Source: Dactylorhiza incarnata (taxonomy: Eukaryota > Streptophyta > Magnoliopsida > Asparagales > Orchidaceae). Taken from it: DNA of 64,000 nt. A model generated the notes under the pieces. It was not told the origin of the DNA, did no database searches, and saw nothing but the letters and a program-made list of their open reading frames with translations. How positions within the stretch are numbered: position 1 is the first letter of the stretch; each line of letters begins with the position of its first letter. Made by a program: the position numbers and the translations under genes. Where the stretch lies: contig JAWHQI010000064.1 of the NCBI GenBank assembly GCA_033032865.1, forward strand, positions 2,170,001 to 2,234,000. The letters run 5' to 3'. Shown one piece after another: positions 8,670-18,394 of the stretch.

Positions 8670-10392
8670 TGTTGGAACATGCTTTACGCATCTCTTGGTT
8701 TGACAATAACAACCCCTATTGTATTTGATCATACTTGCATTGTGTTTATAGTGTGCAGGATCTTCAACATTCAATCCCCAAAGGAGTGTGAAAAAGAAAG
8801 ATGACTAAGCGACATCAGGATGATTCTCTGTTGTTACCGCGGAGCGTTAGAACTACCGCTGGCGCTAACAGTTCGACGAAACGAAAAAGTCGTTTGATGA
8901 AATTGAGTTCGACGAAATGAAAACGTCGTTCGACGAAATGTGAAGCCGCTCGACGAAATGAAACTGCGGTCGACGAAAAGAGATGTGCACTACCGTGGAG
9001 TGTTAGCACTACCGCTGGCGCTAGCGAAGCAGATGTCGGTCGACGAACTGGTGTTCGACGAAATTGAGGTCGACGAAATGAAAACGGCGTTCGACAAAAT
9101 GAAAACGGCGTTCGACGAAAATGGCATTCGACGAAATGAAAGCAACGTTTGACGAAAATTCCGTTCGACGAAAATGCCGTTCAACGAAATGAAAACGGCG
9201 TTCGACGAAATGCATGCTCTACCGCGGCGCTCGACGAAATGCATGCTCTACCGCGGAGCGTTGGCACTACCGCTGGCGCTAGCATAAATGGAAACATTTG
9301 ACGAGAAGGAAACAGTGGAGAAAAATGAATGTCGACGGGAAGCTATTTTGGCAAGTACTATCGCGGCGCGTTAAGGACTAACGCCCGGCGGTAGCTTTTG
9401 GAATCCTCCCGTCTGCATGTGATTGAGGAGCAAATATGGAAGGAGATATTGTCTGAAGGAAGGTTATCTCGCTATCGTGGAGCGTTAGCGTTACCGCGGC
9501 GCGCTAGGTGGAGCTCAAAGTTTGGCGCTCAAAAGTTGCCTAAGATGCCACGATCCGCGTGCTTGATCATTGCCTAATGTGGCTACCGCGGGGAGGTAGT
9601 ACTATCGCAGGCGGTAGTGGCTGACTCTATTTAAAGACGCGCGCCTCCTCCGGTGTTGCTGGCTGGAACAGAAGGAATTGAATCCATATATTCAGAGCAC
9701 TCGTAAGAGCCTTCTCCAAGCAGCCCGAAGAACTCCGTCAACATTCGTGAACACAAAGAACTTGAAGACCAATACTATCGCATCTACATCAACATCAAGT
9801 TCTTCTTTTGAGGAATTTTTTAGTTTGTGTGTTTTTGTTTCTAACTGTAACCTTTATATCTTTTGTTCGGTAGAGGAATTCGCCACACGACGACTAGGGC
9901 CTTGCGGGGACTAGGGGAAATTCGCCACACGACGACTAGCTCTGGGTAGGACTTTGGGAGTAATTCGCCTCGTGTTGGCGACTGGGTCTAGGGAGTAGAT
10001 CTAGGGGTGCTCGAGGCCTTTCTGGTGATAGATTGGCTAGAGCGGCTTGAGGACGTATCTGGGGAGAGATCGGCTAAAGCCAACCGGTTCGTAGGGATAC
10101 AAGTCGGTATAGAAAACGAAAAAAATATTCATTGGTCGCCTCTTTCCAAGCGTCATTGGGAAAAGTTTCTGTAATCATAATTATTTCAATTTAATGAAAA
10201 TTTGTTTTTTCTTCATCTCTGATTCGTGCTCTCTGATTTTCATTGGTTTAACCTAAACGTATTTTCTATATCACTAACGCTGAGCGGTAACACTACCGCT
10301 GGCGGTAGCAACAGAGAATAATTTTCTTTAATAATCATCAAAAGTTTAAAACCCTTATTCACCCCCCTCTAAGGATGCCTACAGATCCAACA
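8670..10392 (+). repeat. 5' LTR of the SIRE-like element (1723 bp)
   Basis: It begins TGTTGGAACATGC and ends GATCCAACA. It aligns end to end by eye with the copy at 22596-24295, with scattered substitutions and small indels. It contains a TTCGACGAAATG minisatellite, many TACCGCTGGCGCTA-type motifs, and a CTATTTAAA promoter-like site at about 9628. Confidence 0.93.
8868..9240. repeat. Minisatellite of TTCGACGAAATGAAAACGGCG-like units in the LTR
   Basis: Some 15 imperfect copies of a roughly 18-21 bp unit with core TTCGACGAAATG lie in two clusters, about 8868-8970 and 9040-9240. They are separated by a pair of GC-rich TACCGC...GCGCTA motifs. The same structure is present in the 3' LTR at about 22797-23140. 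Confidence 0.85.
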
Positions 10393-10394
10393 AG

Positions 10395-10406
10395 TGGTAT
10401 CAGAGC
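10395..10406 (+). promoter_or_regulatory. Primer binding site, tRNA-iMet type
   Basis: TGGTATCAGAGC starts 2 nt after the 5' LTR end. It is the standard plant copia primer site, complementary to the 3' end of initiator methionine tRNA. Confidence 0.9.
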
Positions 10407-10441
10407 TAGGTTATTCCAAATCGGCTTAACAACCGAGAATA

Positions 10442-10809
10442 ATGGCGTCTCTTGATCATGATCTCGCTTCTACGAGTTGGGAAAATTTTAAGGTAAATGA
10501 AAAAGGATTATCACCACCTTTATTTATGGGCAAACATTATAAATGGTGGAAAATATTAATGAAAAATTTTCTTAAGACCTTAGATGAAAAAGTTTGGAAT
10601 ATTACTATTTAAAAGCCACCTAGCGTACTAACTAGAAACGAAATTATTTTAAATGCAAAATCTATGAATAGTATATTTTGTGCGTTAGACCAAAATATTT
10701 TCAAACTTATTTATACTTTGCCTACCACATATGAAATTTGGAATTTTCTTGAAAGAACTTATGATTCTCCTTCTACAGGTATGGAACAATCGCAAAAACC
10801 GGAGAATAT
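10442..10809 (+). pseudogene. SIRE-like gag, N-terminal part, interrupted by an insertion
   Basis: The ATG at 10442 opens a gag-like reading: GKHYKWWKILMKNFLKTLDE resembles the N-terminal gag core of SIRE/Maximus copia elements (family pattern, by eye). A TAA at 10610 stops it after 56 codons, but the frame continues with gag-like sequence (IWNFLERTYDSP near 10735-10770) to the nested insertion at 10810. The reading resumes in the same frame at 17286 when the inserted element and one TSD copy are ignored. Gag would form the particle; this copy is not functional. Confidence 0.7.
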
Positions 10810-12410
10810 TGATAAGTTGTTTTTTGTCATTATATTTTAGGTTAGTTTAGTATAAATTTCCCTAGTTTTAATTATATTTTCGTTGTTATTTTATATTGTT
10901 ATCTTATGTTTGTTATTTTATGTTGTTATTTAATGATTGTTATTTTATGTTTGCTATTTCATGTTGTTATTTTATGTTTTGTTATATGTTAAACCCTTAT
11001 ATTATATTAACTAATTTTGTGTTTTGTTGTAGGTTGGAGCAGCCCAAATCAAGCAGCCCGAACTCCCTCCATTACAACCTTGGAGCCACCCGGCCTCCCC
11101 ACATGGTGCAGCCCTTCACTTGATCCAGCCCCGCCAACCTCCATGGTGCAGCACGAGCCCAAGCAAGCCACCCGAGCAGCCCCCCTAGCTGTCTACATGC
11201 AAACCGAGCCCCCTCTACATGCAGCCCGCCACCTTTGCATGGCCGCCCCCCTCATTACTCTCTCTCTCTCATTTATTCTCATTCCTCCCTCCTTCATTTC
11301 CTCACACATCCCCCTTCCCGCTCTCTCCTCCTAATAAAAAGAATGCATTGCATTTCTCCTCTCCCTTCCCTTCTCTCTCTCCCCTCATTTACTCCCATGC
11401 ATGCATTTCCCAAGCATGTGGCCGGCCAACCCCATGTGTCCCTTCATCTCCACATTTTTCTAGATCCTTCCCTCTCTCCTATAAAAGGACCCCATCCCTC
11501 ATGCTTGAAAAAAAGGTAGGTAGAGGTTAGAGAGGAAGAGAGCAAGAGAGTTCCTATTTTCAAGTATCATTCTTTTTCTAGTGTCGATTTATATTTTCAT
11601 GCTTGTATTTCTTGCTTTTGAATAATATTGTAGTAGTTTGTTTTCAATCTTGTACTCTTTTTGTTTCTATTAATAAAAATGCAATTTCTCTTTTTCTCTA
11701 TCTCTGTCACATCTTCAACTATGCTTAGCTAATTTTGTTGTTGCCCGATCGCGATGATCTTTGCAATAAAATAATATCTTTCATTCTATGTTTACTTTTG
11801 TACTTTTTATTTTGATCTGACCTTGATTAATTTCGTATCGACTCCGTATTTCTAGTATACGGTAGTAGATTCCGATCTCATATTTGAGTAGCCGAGAGGC
11901 TCGTGAATGTGAAAGATCACTCAAGGAAGGAAGGAGTTGCACGCAACCCTAGAGATAGGATGACGTAAATCCTCCGGATTGGAGTTAAATCCAATAGCGC
12001 GGTTCACTTCGATAATGTGACTTCAGGCCTTTTGATTTGCAAAGAGATTTCGGTCAAAACGTCTAGAAGTTAGGAGATTTATTGCTCTAGCGAGAATATT
12101 TCGGATCCGCCACGGTCTTTATAAAATTGCAAATGTCAAACTAATTTATTCTGTAATTTTATTTCAAAATGAATAGTCAATCGAGCACTCTTTTCGTAAT
12201 AGTTTATTTCTCTTTTAAGTAAGCTTAGTTTATTTTTATTTTCAAAACTCAATCATTCGTTCAGTAGGATAATAGAGCCGTTGTGAGTACTAGTACTTGC
12301 CAGACCCGAGTTTTTATACGACCTTGATATATTTTATATCCTATGCTATATTTCGATATGTACACTTGCCTTAATCGAGTATAGATTGGAGAACACAAAT
12401 TTCTCTATCA
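10810..12410 (+). repeat. 5' LTR of the LARD element (1601 bp)
   Basis: It starts TGATAAGTTG and ends TCTCTATCA. It carries TTGTTATTTTATG repeats near 10880-10985, a polypyrimidine stretch at about 11255-11400, and a TATAAAAG box at about 11482 (CTATAAAAGGACC). Small open frames here are repeat by-products shared with the other LTR. Confidence 0.92.
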
Positions 12411-12416
12411 AGTTTT

Positions 12417-12434
12417 TGGCGCCGTTGCCGGGGA
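12417..12434 (+). promoter_or_regulatory. Primer binding site, tRNA-Asp type
   Basis: TGGCGCCGTTGCCGGGGA is complementary to the 3' end of plant tRNA-Asp (CCCCGGCAACGGCGCCA) and lies 6 nt after the 5' LTR. This primer is known from Athila/Calypso-type gypsy elements. Confidence 0.9.
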
Positions 12435-12702
12435 CTATTTTTGGCAATATTACGAAAGCACCGAGTTTATTACTTCTACCTTTTTTTCAAAAAAATTAAA
12501 AAAAACATTTTTAAATTTAATTTTTCTACATTCACCTAAATTGTCTTGGAAAGGACGCTTTGGGCTTGAATTCCCATCACATCCTCTAGTACCGCTGCAA
12601 ACCCCTCACAGGGCAGATCTCGAGAAGTCCAGGACTAGCATAATCCGCCAAAAAAAAATTTAAATTTTCTCTTTCTTTTTTTGGTAACAATTTTTCTTTA
12701 TC

Positions 12703-13677
12703 ATGGAATCATCTTCTTTTTGCGCTCTTTGCGGGTCGCCCGACTATTTTAATTTTGCATGTTTTTCGGGAACCCCTCCCTCATATGATTTCAATTTTTC
12801 TGGAGTAGGTCAAAGTGGCCAATTTGACCCTTACTCAAATTTTTATCCTACATGGGAGATGGGGAACCCGTCTTATTTTTCGCATGATTTTGCCCCGCAA
12901 AGCGCCGCGCCTCAAATTTTTAATTCTATCGATAATGGGTATCTTGAATTGCAAACTTCTTTAAATAATATCAATTCGCATTTTAAGACCATTATCGATT
13001 ATTTTTCTCGTGAGGCCGCATCTTTTTCTTCGTCTTCTTCTCCGTCTCCTCCAATTTCTTTATGTAATGAGTCACCGGATATCCCGGCTTGTCTTATTCC
13101 TCTCGAGGAAGATAACTATTCGGATGTTCCGGATTGTTTCCTTCCTCCTTTGGATGACACCCCTATGGATATTCCGGCGTGCTTTTTACCTTTTGAGGAT
13201 GACGAGACGCCTCAAAATTCTCCTTCTTTTTCTGAAGACGTTGGTGATTCCATTTCAGATTTAAATTCCACTGTTCCAACTTTTTCGATTTTTAACGAGT
13301 CTTTTTCTTCCTCCCCTTTTATTTTAGATACTTCCTCTTTAGTTCTTTCTACCCCTTTTTCTTCTCCCGAAATTTCACAAGTCTCTCCTTCTCCTTGTGA
13401 AATTTCAGTTAATGAAACTTCTTTTTTTACTCATTTTATTTCTCTTTCTATTTCTTCTTCTTTTTCTTCTTCTACTTTTGACGACCCCTTCTTTCCCATT
13501 CTACATGCGGCGGAGTTCTTCTATAACTCCGTCCGTACATTGTTGGGCGTCATTCCCTTGAAGATTCCACCACATGTCGGTGCGATTCTTCATTTCTTCT
13601 TTTTTCTTATTTACTCTCCTAAGCGCATACTTAGGGAGTTACCTCTTCACTTTAGTTTTTATTTTCCATTTAGCTAA
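12703..13677 (+). CDS. LARD-encoded protein with a degenerate zinc knuckle, function unknown
   Basis: This intact 324-codon ORF is the only long frame in the element interior, starting 269 bp after the PBS. Residues 8-21 read CALCGSPDYFNFAC: C-x2-C-x4-Y-x4-C, exactly the spacing of a CCHC zinc knuckle but with Tyr in place of His. Residues about 85-105 are weakly helical. The rest is acidic, Ser/Pro/Phe-rich and apparently disordered, with three similar blocks (DIPACLIP, DVPDCFLP, DIPACFLP) near residues 125-165. The C-terminus (about 290-324) is hydrophobic/aromatic. No capsid, protease or RT is visible. It might be a shortened gag-like nucleic-acid binder, or an ORF kept open by composition. 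An intact frame in a pol-less element argues for some selection or for youth. Confidence 0.55.
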   Translation: MESSSFCALCGSPDYFNFACFSGTPPSYDFNFSGVGQSGQFDPYSNFYPTWEMGNPSYFSHDFAPQSAAPQIFNSIDNGYLELQTSLNNINSHFKTIIDYFSREAASFSSSSSPSPPISLCNESPDIPACLIPLEEDNYSDVPDCFLPPLDDTPMDIPACFLPFEDDETPQNSPSFSEDVGDSISDLNSTVPTFSIFNESFSSSPFILDTSSLVLSTPFSSPEISQVSPSPCEISVNETSFFTHFISLSISSSFSSSTFDDPFFPILHAAEFFYNSVRTLLGVIPLKIPPHVGAILHFFFFLIYSPKRILRELPLHFSFYFPFS

Positions 13678-13683
13678 CCAATA

Positions 13684-15666
13684 ATGTCGGGCTCAGACGA
13701 CGTTAAACAAAGAGCGCTCTTGGGAGGCACCCCTTGCTTACCATTTTTGTTCTTTCTTTTTCTTTTTATTTTGTTTTGCAGGAATAAAACCTTCGGCGGT
13801 TCGTTTGGCTCCATCTTCTCTTCCTTAGGCCTGAGTCGGTTTCCAGCTCAAGCATGGGGGAGCGACATCAGCATTCGGCATCACGAATCCGGGGAAGTCA
13901 TTTTTTTTATTTACTTTATTGCACCCCCCTCCGTGAGCAGCCACTTTGTGCATTTATTGTCAAAGGTTAGGTCTTTCTCCTCTGAGAGAAGCCACTTTGT
14001 GCATAGTGCCAAAGGTTAGGTCTGTTTCCAATCTTCCCCCGCCCATACCCCCAATGATTGGGGACTATATGGGTTCTGTTGTTGTTGTTGTACTTTATTG
14101 CACCCCCCCCCCCCCCCCCCCCCCCCCCACCTCTTCTTTTCTTCTTTTTTTCCTCATACTTACTATTCAACATTGAGGTCAATGTTGAACTTTAAGCATG
14201 TGGGAGTGTTTTCCCTTTCTTTTTAAGTCTTTAAAAAAAACACAAAAAATTTGAAAACAAAACAAAATAAAAAAATTTATTATAGTACTATTTTGTTTCT
14301 TTAGCCTTATCAAAAATCCAAAAAAAATAGAAAATTCAAAACCCAAAAAATGAAAAAATATAAAAAAACGAAAAAAAAATCAAAAAAACACAAAATGATA
14401 AAACCATCAAAAATTATTTCTATCATTTCTTTAGTATGTTTCTTTGAGTGTTGTGTAGGCTCATGTAGTATTTTAATCTTTGGTAGTATGTTAGGATAGA
14501 GTTTAGTTTAACTATATTACTTTTGCATACGTTAGTTTTGCGTTCTCTCTTTCATAACTTTTGGCATCATATTTTTATTTTATCATCATAACGAGGTTGT
14601 AATTTTTCTTCTAATCTAAGTGTAGTGGCGTGTATTTGTTGTTAGATGATATTATTAGACACTCACTCACATTGTAGTCTTTCTTGGTGGCTAGAACTTG
14701 CCTCTAGCGATCCTCGAAGCATTTGCATAAATTTGTCATGGTTTGTAGAAATGATTTAGGCCATCTTTTGGATAGTTTGTACCTTTTTGCCCACCTTAAA
14801 CATTCACTTTGCAAAACAATTTTGGGCCTTACTTCTTATTTTCTTTGTTAGCTCCACCTCTCATTTTTCACCAAAGCCAAACACCCTTCCTATTATCACA
14901 ACTAAATTGTTGAGTTTTATTTAAATATCATTTCGTGTTGGGTTTTTTGGAAAATGAGGAGGAAATTATTTCAAGCTTATTTTGGAGCTCTTATTGTTGG
15001 CCAAGTATGAAAAAGGAAAAATATCCATGGCCTTATGTTTCTTAAATTTTGAGAAATTTGACGTACGTCTCTTGTCATTTCTCATTCTGTTGTGCTTTAT
15101 TTTGAAATTTATTTAAAACTCTCCCCTTGGTTTAGTGTTATATTTTAGCCATCGTGTTTATCTTTGATTTCCAAATCCTTATTATTTACCTAAGCCAAGT
15201 CTTTATGCCTAATGCAAGTCCTCTTGATCTTTAAGCCATGACAATGTACTTGTGTAGTGGAGAGGGTGTGACCGGGCAAGCCTATGGACACAATCATTGA
15301 TGGATTTCTTTGGAGGTTACCTTGGAGTGTTTGTAGAATAATCGTAGTCTCAGCAACTTGTTGCTTGCTCAATGCACTTATTTCGGTTGAATTGCTACTC
15401 TTGTTATGTCTGTTAGCTTAAACCTTTTGATGCCTATTTGTTATGTTAGTAGGAAATTTGCAATCTAGGTTTATGCCCAAGTAATGTTTTTAAACTCTTC
15501 TTTATCCTCCTCTACATTGATTTCTCGCCGCACTCATTGGTAGCATATTAGTTTTGATAGCTTAATTTTTGTTTGGGTTTCGCAACTAAAAATTGGGTAG
15601 TATAGCTTCCTATATTTTAATTTCTATTTTGCTTGAGGGCAAGCAAACACTTAAGCATGAGGAGTT
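13684..15666 (+). other. LARD 3' non-coding interior and polypurine tract
   Basis: Sequence after the ORF is non-coding. It holds two 'gccactttgtgcat' blocks (about 13939-13952, 13990-14003), a 26-nt C run, an A-rich stretch (about 14226-14400), then AT-rich DNA. The end 'gcaagcaaacacttaagcatgaggagtt' region (about 15641-15666) is the polypurine-side boundary; AGCATGAGGAGTT directly precedes the 3' LTR. Confidence 0.7.
14103..14128. repeat. Poly-C run, 26 nt
   Basis: There are 26 uninterrupted C residues within the LARD interior. Confidence 0.9.
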
Positions 15667-17280
15667 TGATAAGTAGTTTTTAGTCATAATATTTTAGGTT
15701 AGTTTAGTATAAATTTCCCTAGTTTTAATTATATTTTCGTTGTTATTTTATATTGTTATCTTATGTTTGTTATTTTATGTTGTTATTTAATGATTGTTAT
15801 TTTATGTTTGCTATTTCATGTTGTTATTTTATGTTTTGTTATATGTTAAACTCTTATATTATATTAACTAATTTTGTGTTTTGTTGTAGGTTGGAGCAGC
15901 CCAAATCAAGCAGCCCGAACTCCCTCCATTACAACCTTGGAGCCACCCGACCTCCCCACATGGTGCATCCCTTCACTTGATCCAGCCCCGCCAACCTCCA
16001 TGGTGCAGCCCGAGCCCAAGCAAGCCACCCGAGCAGCCCCCCTAGCTGTCTACATGCAAACCGAGCCCCCTCTACATGCAGCCCGCCACCTTTGCATGGC
16101 CGCCCCCCTCATTCCTCTCTCTCTCTCTCATTTATTCTCATTCCTCCCTCCTTCATTTCCTCATACATCCCCCTTCCCTCTCTCTCTCCTCCTAATAAAA
16201 AGAATGCATTGCATTTCTCCTCTCCCTTCCCTTCTCTCTCTCCCCTCATTTACTCCCATGCATGCATTTCCCAAGCATGTGGCCGGCCAACCCCATGTGT
16301 CCCTTCATCTCCACATTTTTCTAGATCCTTCCCCCTCTCCTATAAAAGGACCCCATCCCTCATGCTTGAAAAAAAAGGTAGGTAGAGGTTAGAGAGGAAG
16401 AGAGCAAGAGAGTTCCAATTTTCAAGTATCGTTCTTTTTCTAGTGTCGATTTATATTTTCATGCTTGTATTTCTTGCTTTTGAATAATATTGTAGTAGTT
16501 TGTTTTCAATCTTGTACTCTTTTTGTTTCTATTAATAAAAATGCAATTTCTCTTTTTCTCTATCTCTGTCTCATTTTCAACTATGTTTAGCTAATTTTGT
16601 TGTTGCCCGATCGCGATGAACTTTGCAATAAAATAATATCTTTCATTCTATGTTTACTTTTGTACTTTTTATTTTGATCCGACCTTGATTAATTTCGTAT
16701 CGACTCCGTCTTGCTAGTATACTATAGTAGATTCTGATCTCATATTTGAGTAGCTGAGAGGCTCCTGAATGTGAAAGATCACTCAAGGAAGGAAGGAGTT
16801 GCACACAACCGTAGAGATAGGATGACGTAAATCCTCCGGATTGGAGTCAAATCCAATAGCGCGGTTCACTTCGATAAAGCGACTTCAGGCCTTTTGATTT
16901 GCAAAGAGATTTCGGTCAAAACGTCTAGAAGTTAGGAGATTTATTGCTCTAGCGAGAATATTTCTTATTTTCGGATCCGCCACGGTCTTTATAAAATTGC
17001 AAATGTCAAACTAATTTATTCCGTTATTTTATTTCAAATTGAATCGTCAATCGAGCACTCTTTTCGTAATAGTTTATTTCTCTTTTAATTAAGCTTAGTT
17101 TATTTTTATTTTCAAAACCAAATCAATCGTTCGGTAGGATAATAGAGTCATTGTGAGTACTAGTACTTGCCAGACCCGAGTTTTTATACGACCTTGATAT
17201 ATTTTATATCCTATGCTATATTTCGATAGGTACACTTGCCTTAATCGAGTATAGATTGGAGAACACAAATTTCTCTATCA
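15667..17280 (+). repeat. 3' LTR of the LARD element (1614 bp)
   Basis: It starts TGATAAGTAG and ends TCTCTATCA. It carries the same landmarks as the 5' LTR, including the pyrimidine tract and a TATAAAAG box at about 16342. A 'cttatttt' insertion near 16963 and a few small indels account for the 13-bp length difference. Confidence 0.92.
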
Positions 17281-17285
17281 AATAT

Positions 17286-18394
17286 GCAAGCTTGCACAAG
17301 TCTTCAAGAATGCTCCTCTCATGACGGATCAATGGAGCACACATTAAATGGAAGAGAAGAAGAAATACTGTCTTCGGAAGAGGAGTGTCAAAAAGATGTC
17401 AAAGGAACTATATGTTCAAATCTTGCCTCATCCACAGGCGCTGTAAGGAAATCAAAATCTCTTATTGTATGTAATTCTATTTCTACATTACAATTGCTTC
17501 GAACTACAAAGCGCAAAATTAAGAAATTTAAAAATGCTAATAAACATTTGCGCTTAGAAAATAAAAATTTAAAGGCAAAAATTAATGAATAATCAAATTC
17601 TAATTTATCTAGTTCTATTAATGGCTTCTTAGTTGAAAACATTACATCTTGTGTAGAATATAATGAATTAAAAGAAAAACACAAGAAACTTGAAAAGGAG
17701 TTTACTTTTGTAAAAGAACAAAATGAAAGATTATGGTTAGAAAATTCATCTTTGAAAAATGGTTGTGCTAAGTGTAAAGACTATAAAATTGAAATTAAAG
17801 AGATGAATGAAACATTTGATGAATATAGAAATAACTATCAAAATCATATTTATTCAATTGTTTCCACTCTTAAAAATAGCACAATCGTTTATAATAAAAC
17901 TAGACATAATTTAAAGATAAAAAATGATGAATTAAAATAAAAAAATCAACTTGCTTATGAAAATTGTAAATACAAATTCACAATATCAAACTATATCTAA
18001 AAACAAGTTGAATATGAATATGAACATCTTAACTAAGTTTAATAATGGGAGTAAGGAACATAAAGGATTTGTAAGTCAAAATCTAAATCACCATTATTTA
18101 CAAAATCATGTTTCTCCCAACCTAAAATTAAATGCAAACAAATTTCCTTCAAATTATAAATTCAAAAAACATTTTTATCCAAATATTCAAGTAAATGATT
18201 ATGGCAATTTGAAAACTAAAAATAATGTTTGTCCAAGGTATGAATGGAGACCCATACTTAAGAATGACGCACTAATGTCAAAAGAAAGGGTCCATCCATC
18301 CTTGTCTCCCCAAAAGCAAACACGATATATTTGGGTACCCAAAGGAACCGTCATACCCGGTCCTCTTTGGATACCTAAATCAATCATTCATTAG
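17286..18394 (+). pseudogene. SIRE-like gag, C-terminal part
   Basis: This continues the gag frame across the nested LARD. It begins with an acidic/Ser region, then a Lys/Asn-rich coiled-coil stretch (LRTTKRKIKKFKNANKHLRL near residues 78-97 of this part). Stops occur at 17590 and 17938 and a frame change near 17940-18000. It ends with TRYIWVPKGTVIPGPLWIPK, the IWVPKG signature found between gag and protease in SIRE/Maximus elements. The CCHC zinc knuckle normally present is not visible. No protease follows, so pol was lost in this lineage. Confidence 0.7.

Larger units (their letters stand above)
10810..17280 (+). mobile_element. Non-autonomous LTR element (LARD type, tRNA-Asp PBS), TSD AATAT
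   Basis: Two LTRs (10810-12410 and 15667-17280) begin TGATAAGT and end TTCTCTATCA. They are flanked by AATAT at 10805-10809 and 17281-17285. The PBS matches tRNA-Asp, as in Athila-type and other gypsy elements. The 3.26-kb interior encodes one unusual ORF and otherwise long AT-rich non-coding sequence; no pol domain is visible. This fits a large retrotransposon derivative mobilised by a gypsy partner. It is the innermost, hence youngest, layer of the central nest; by eye its LTRs are about 97-98% alike. Confidence 0.93.

Noticed and set aside
11017..11530. Duplicated small ORFs here and at 15874-16392 as a gene pair
   Set aside because: They fall inside the two LTR copies of the LARD and in its polypyrimidine tract; they are repeat shadows.
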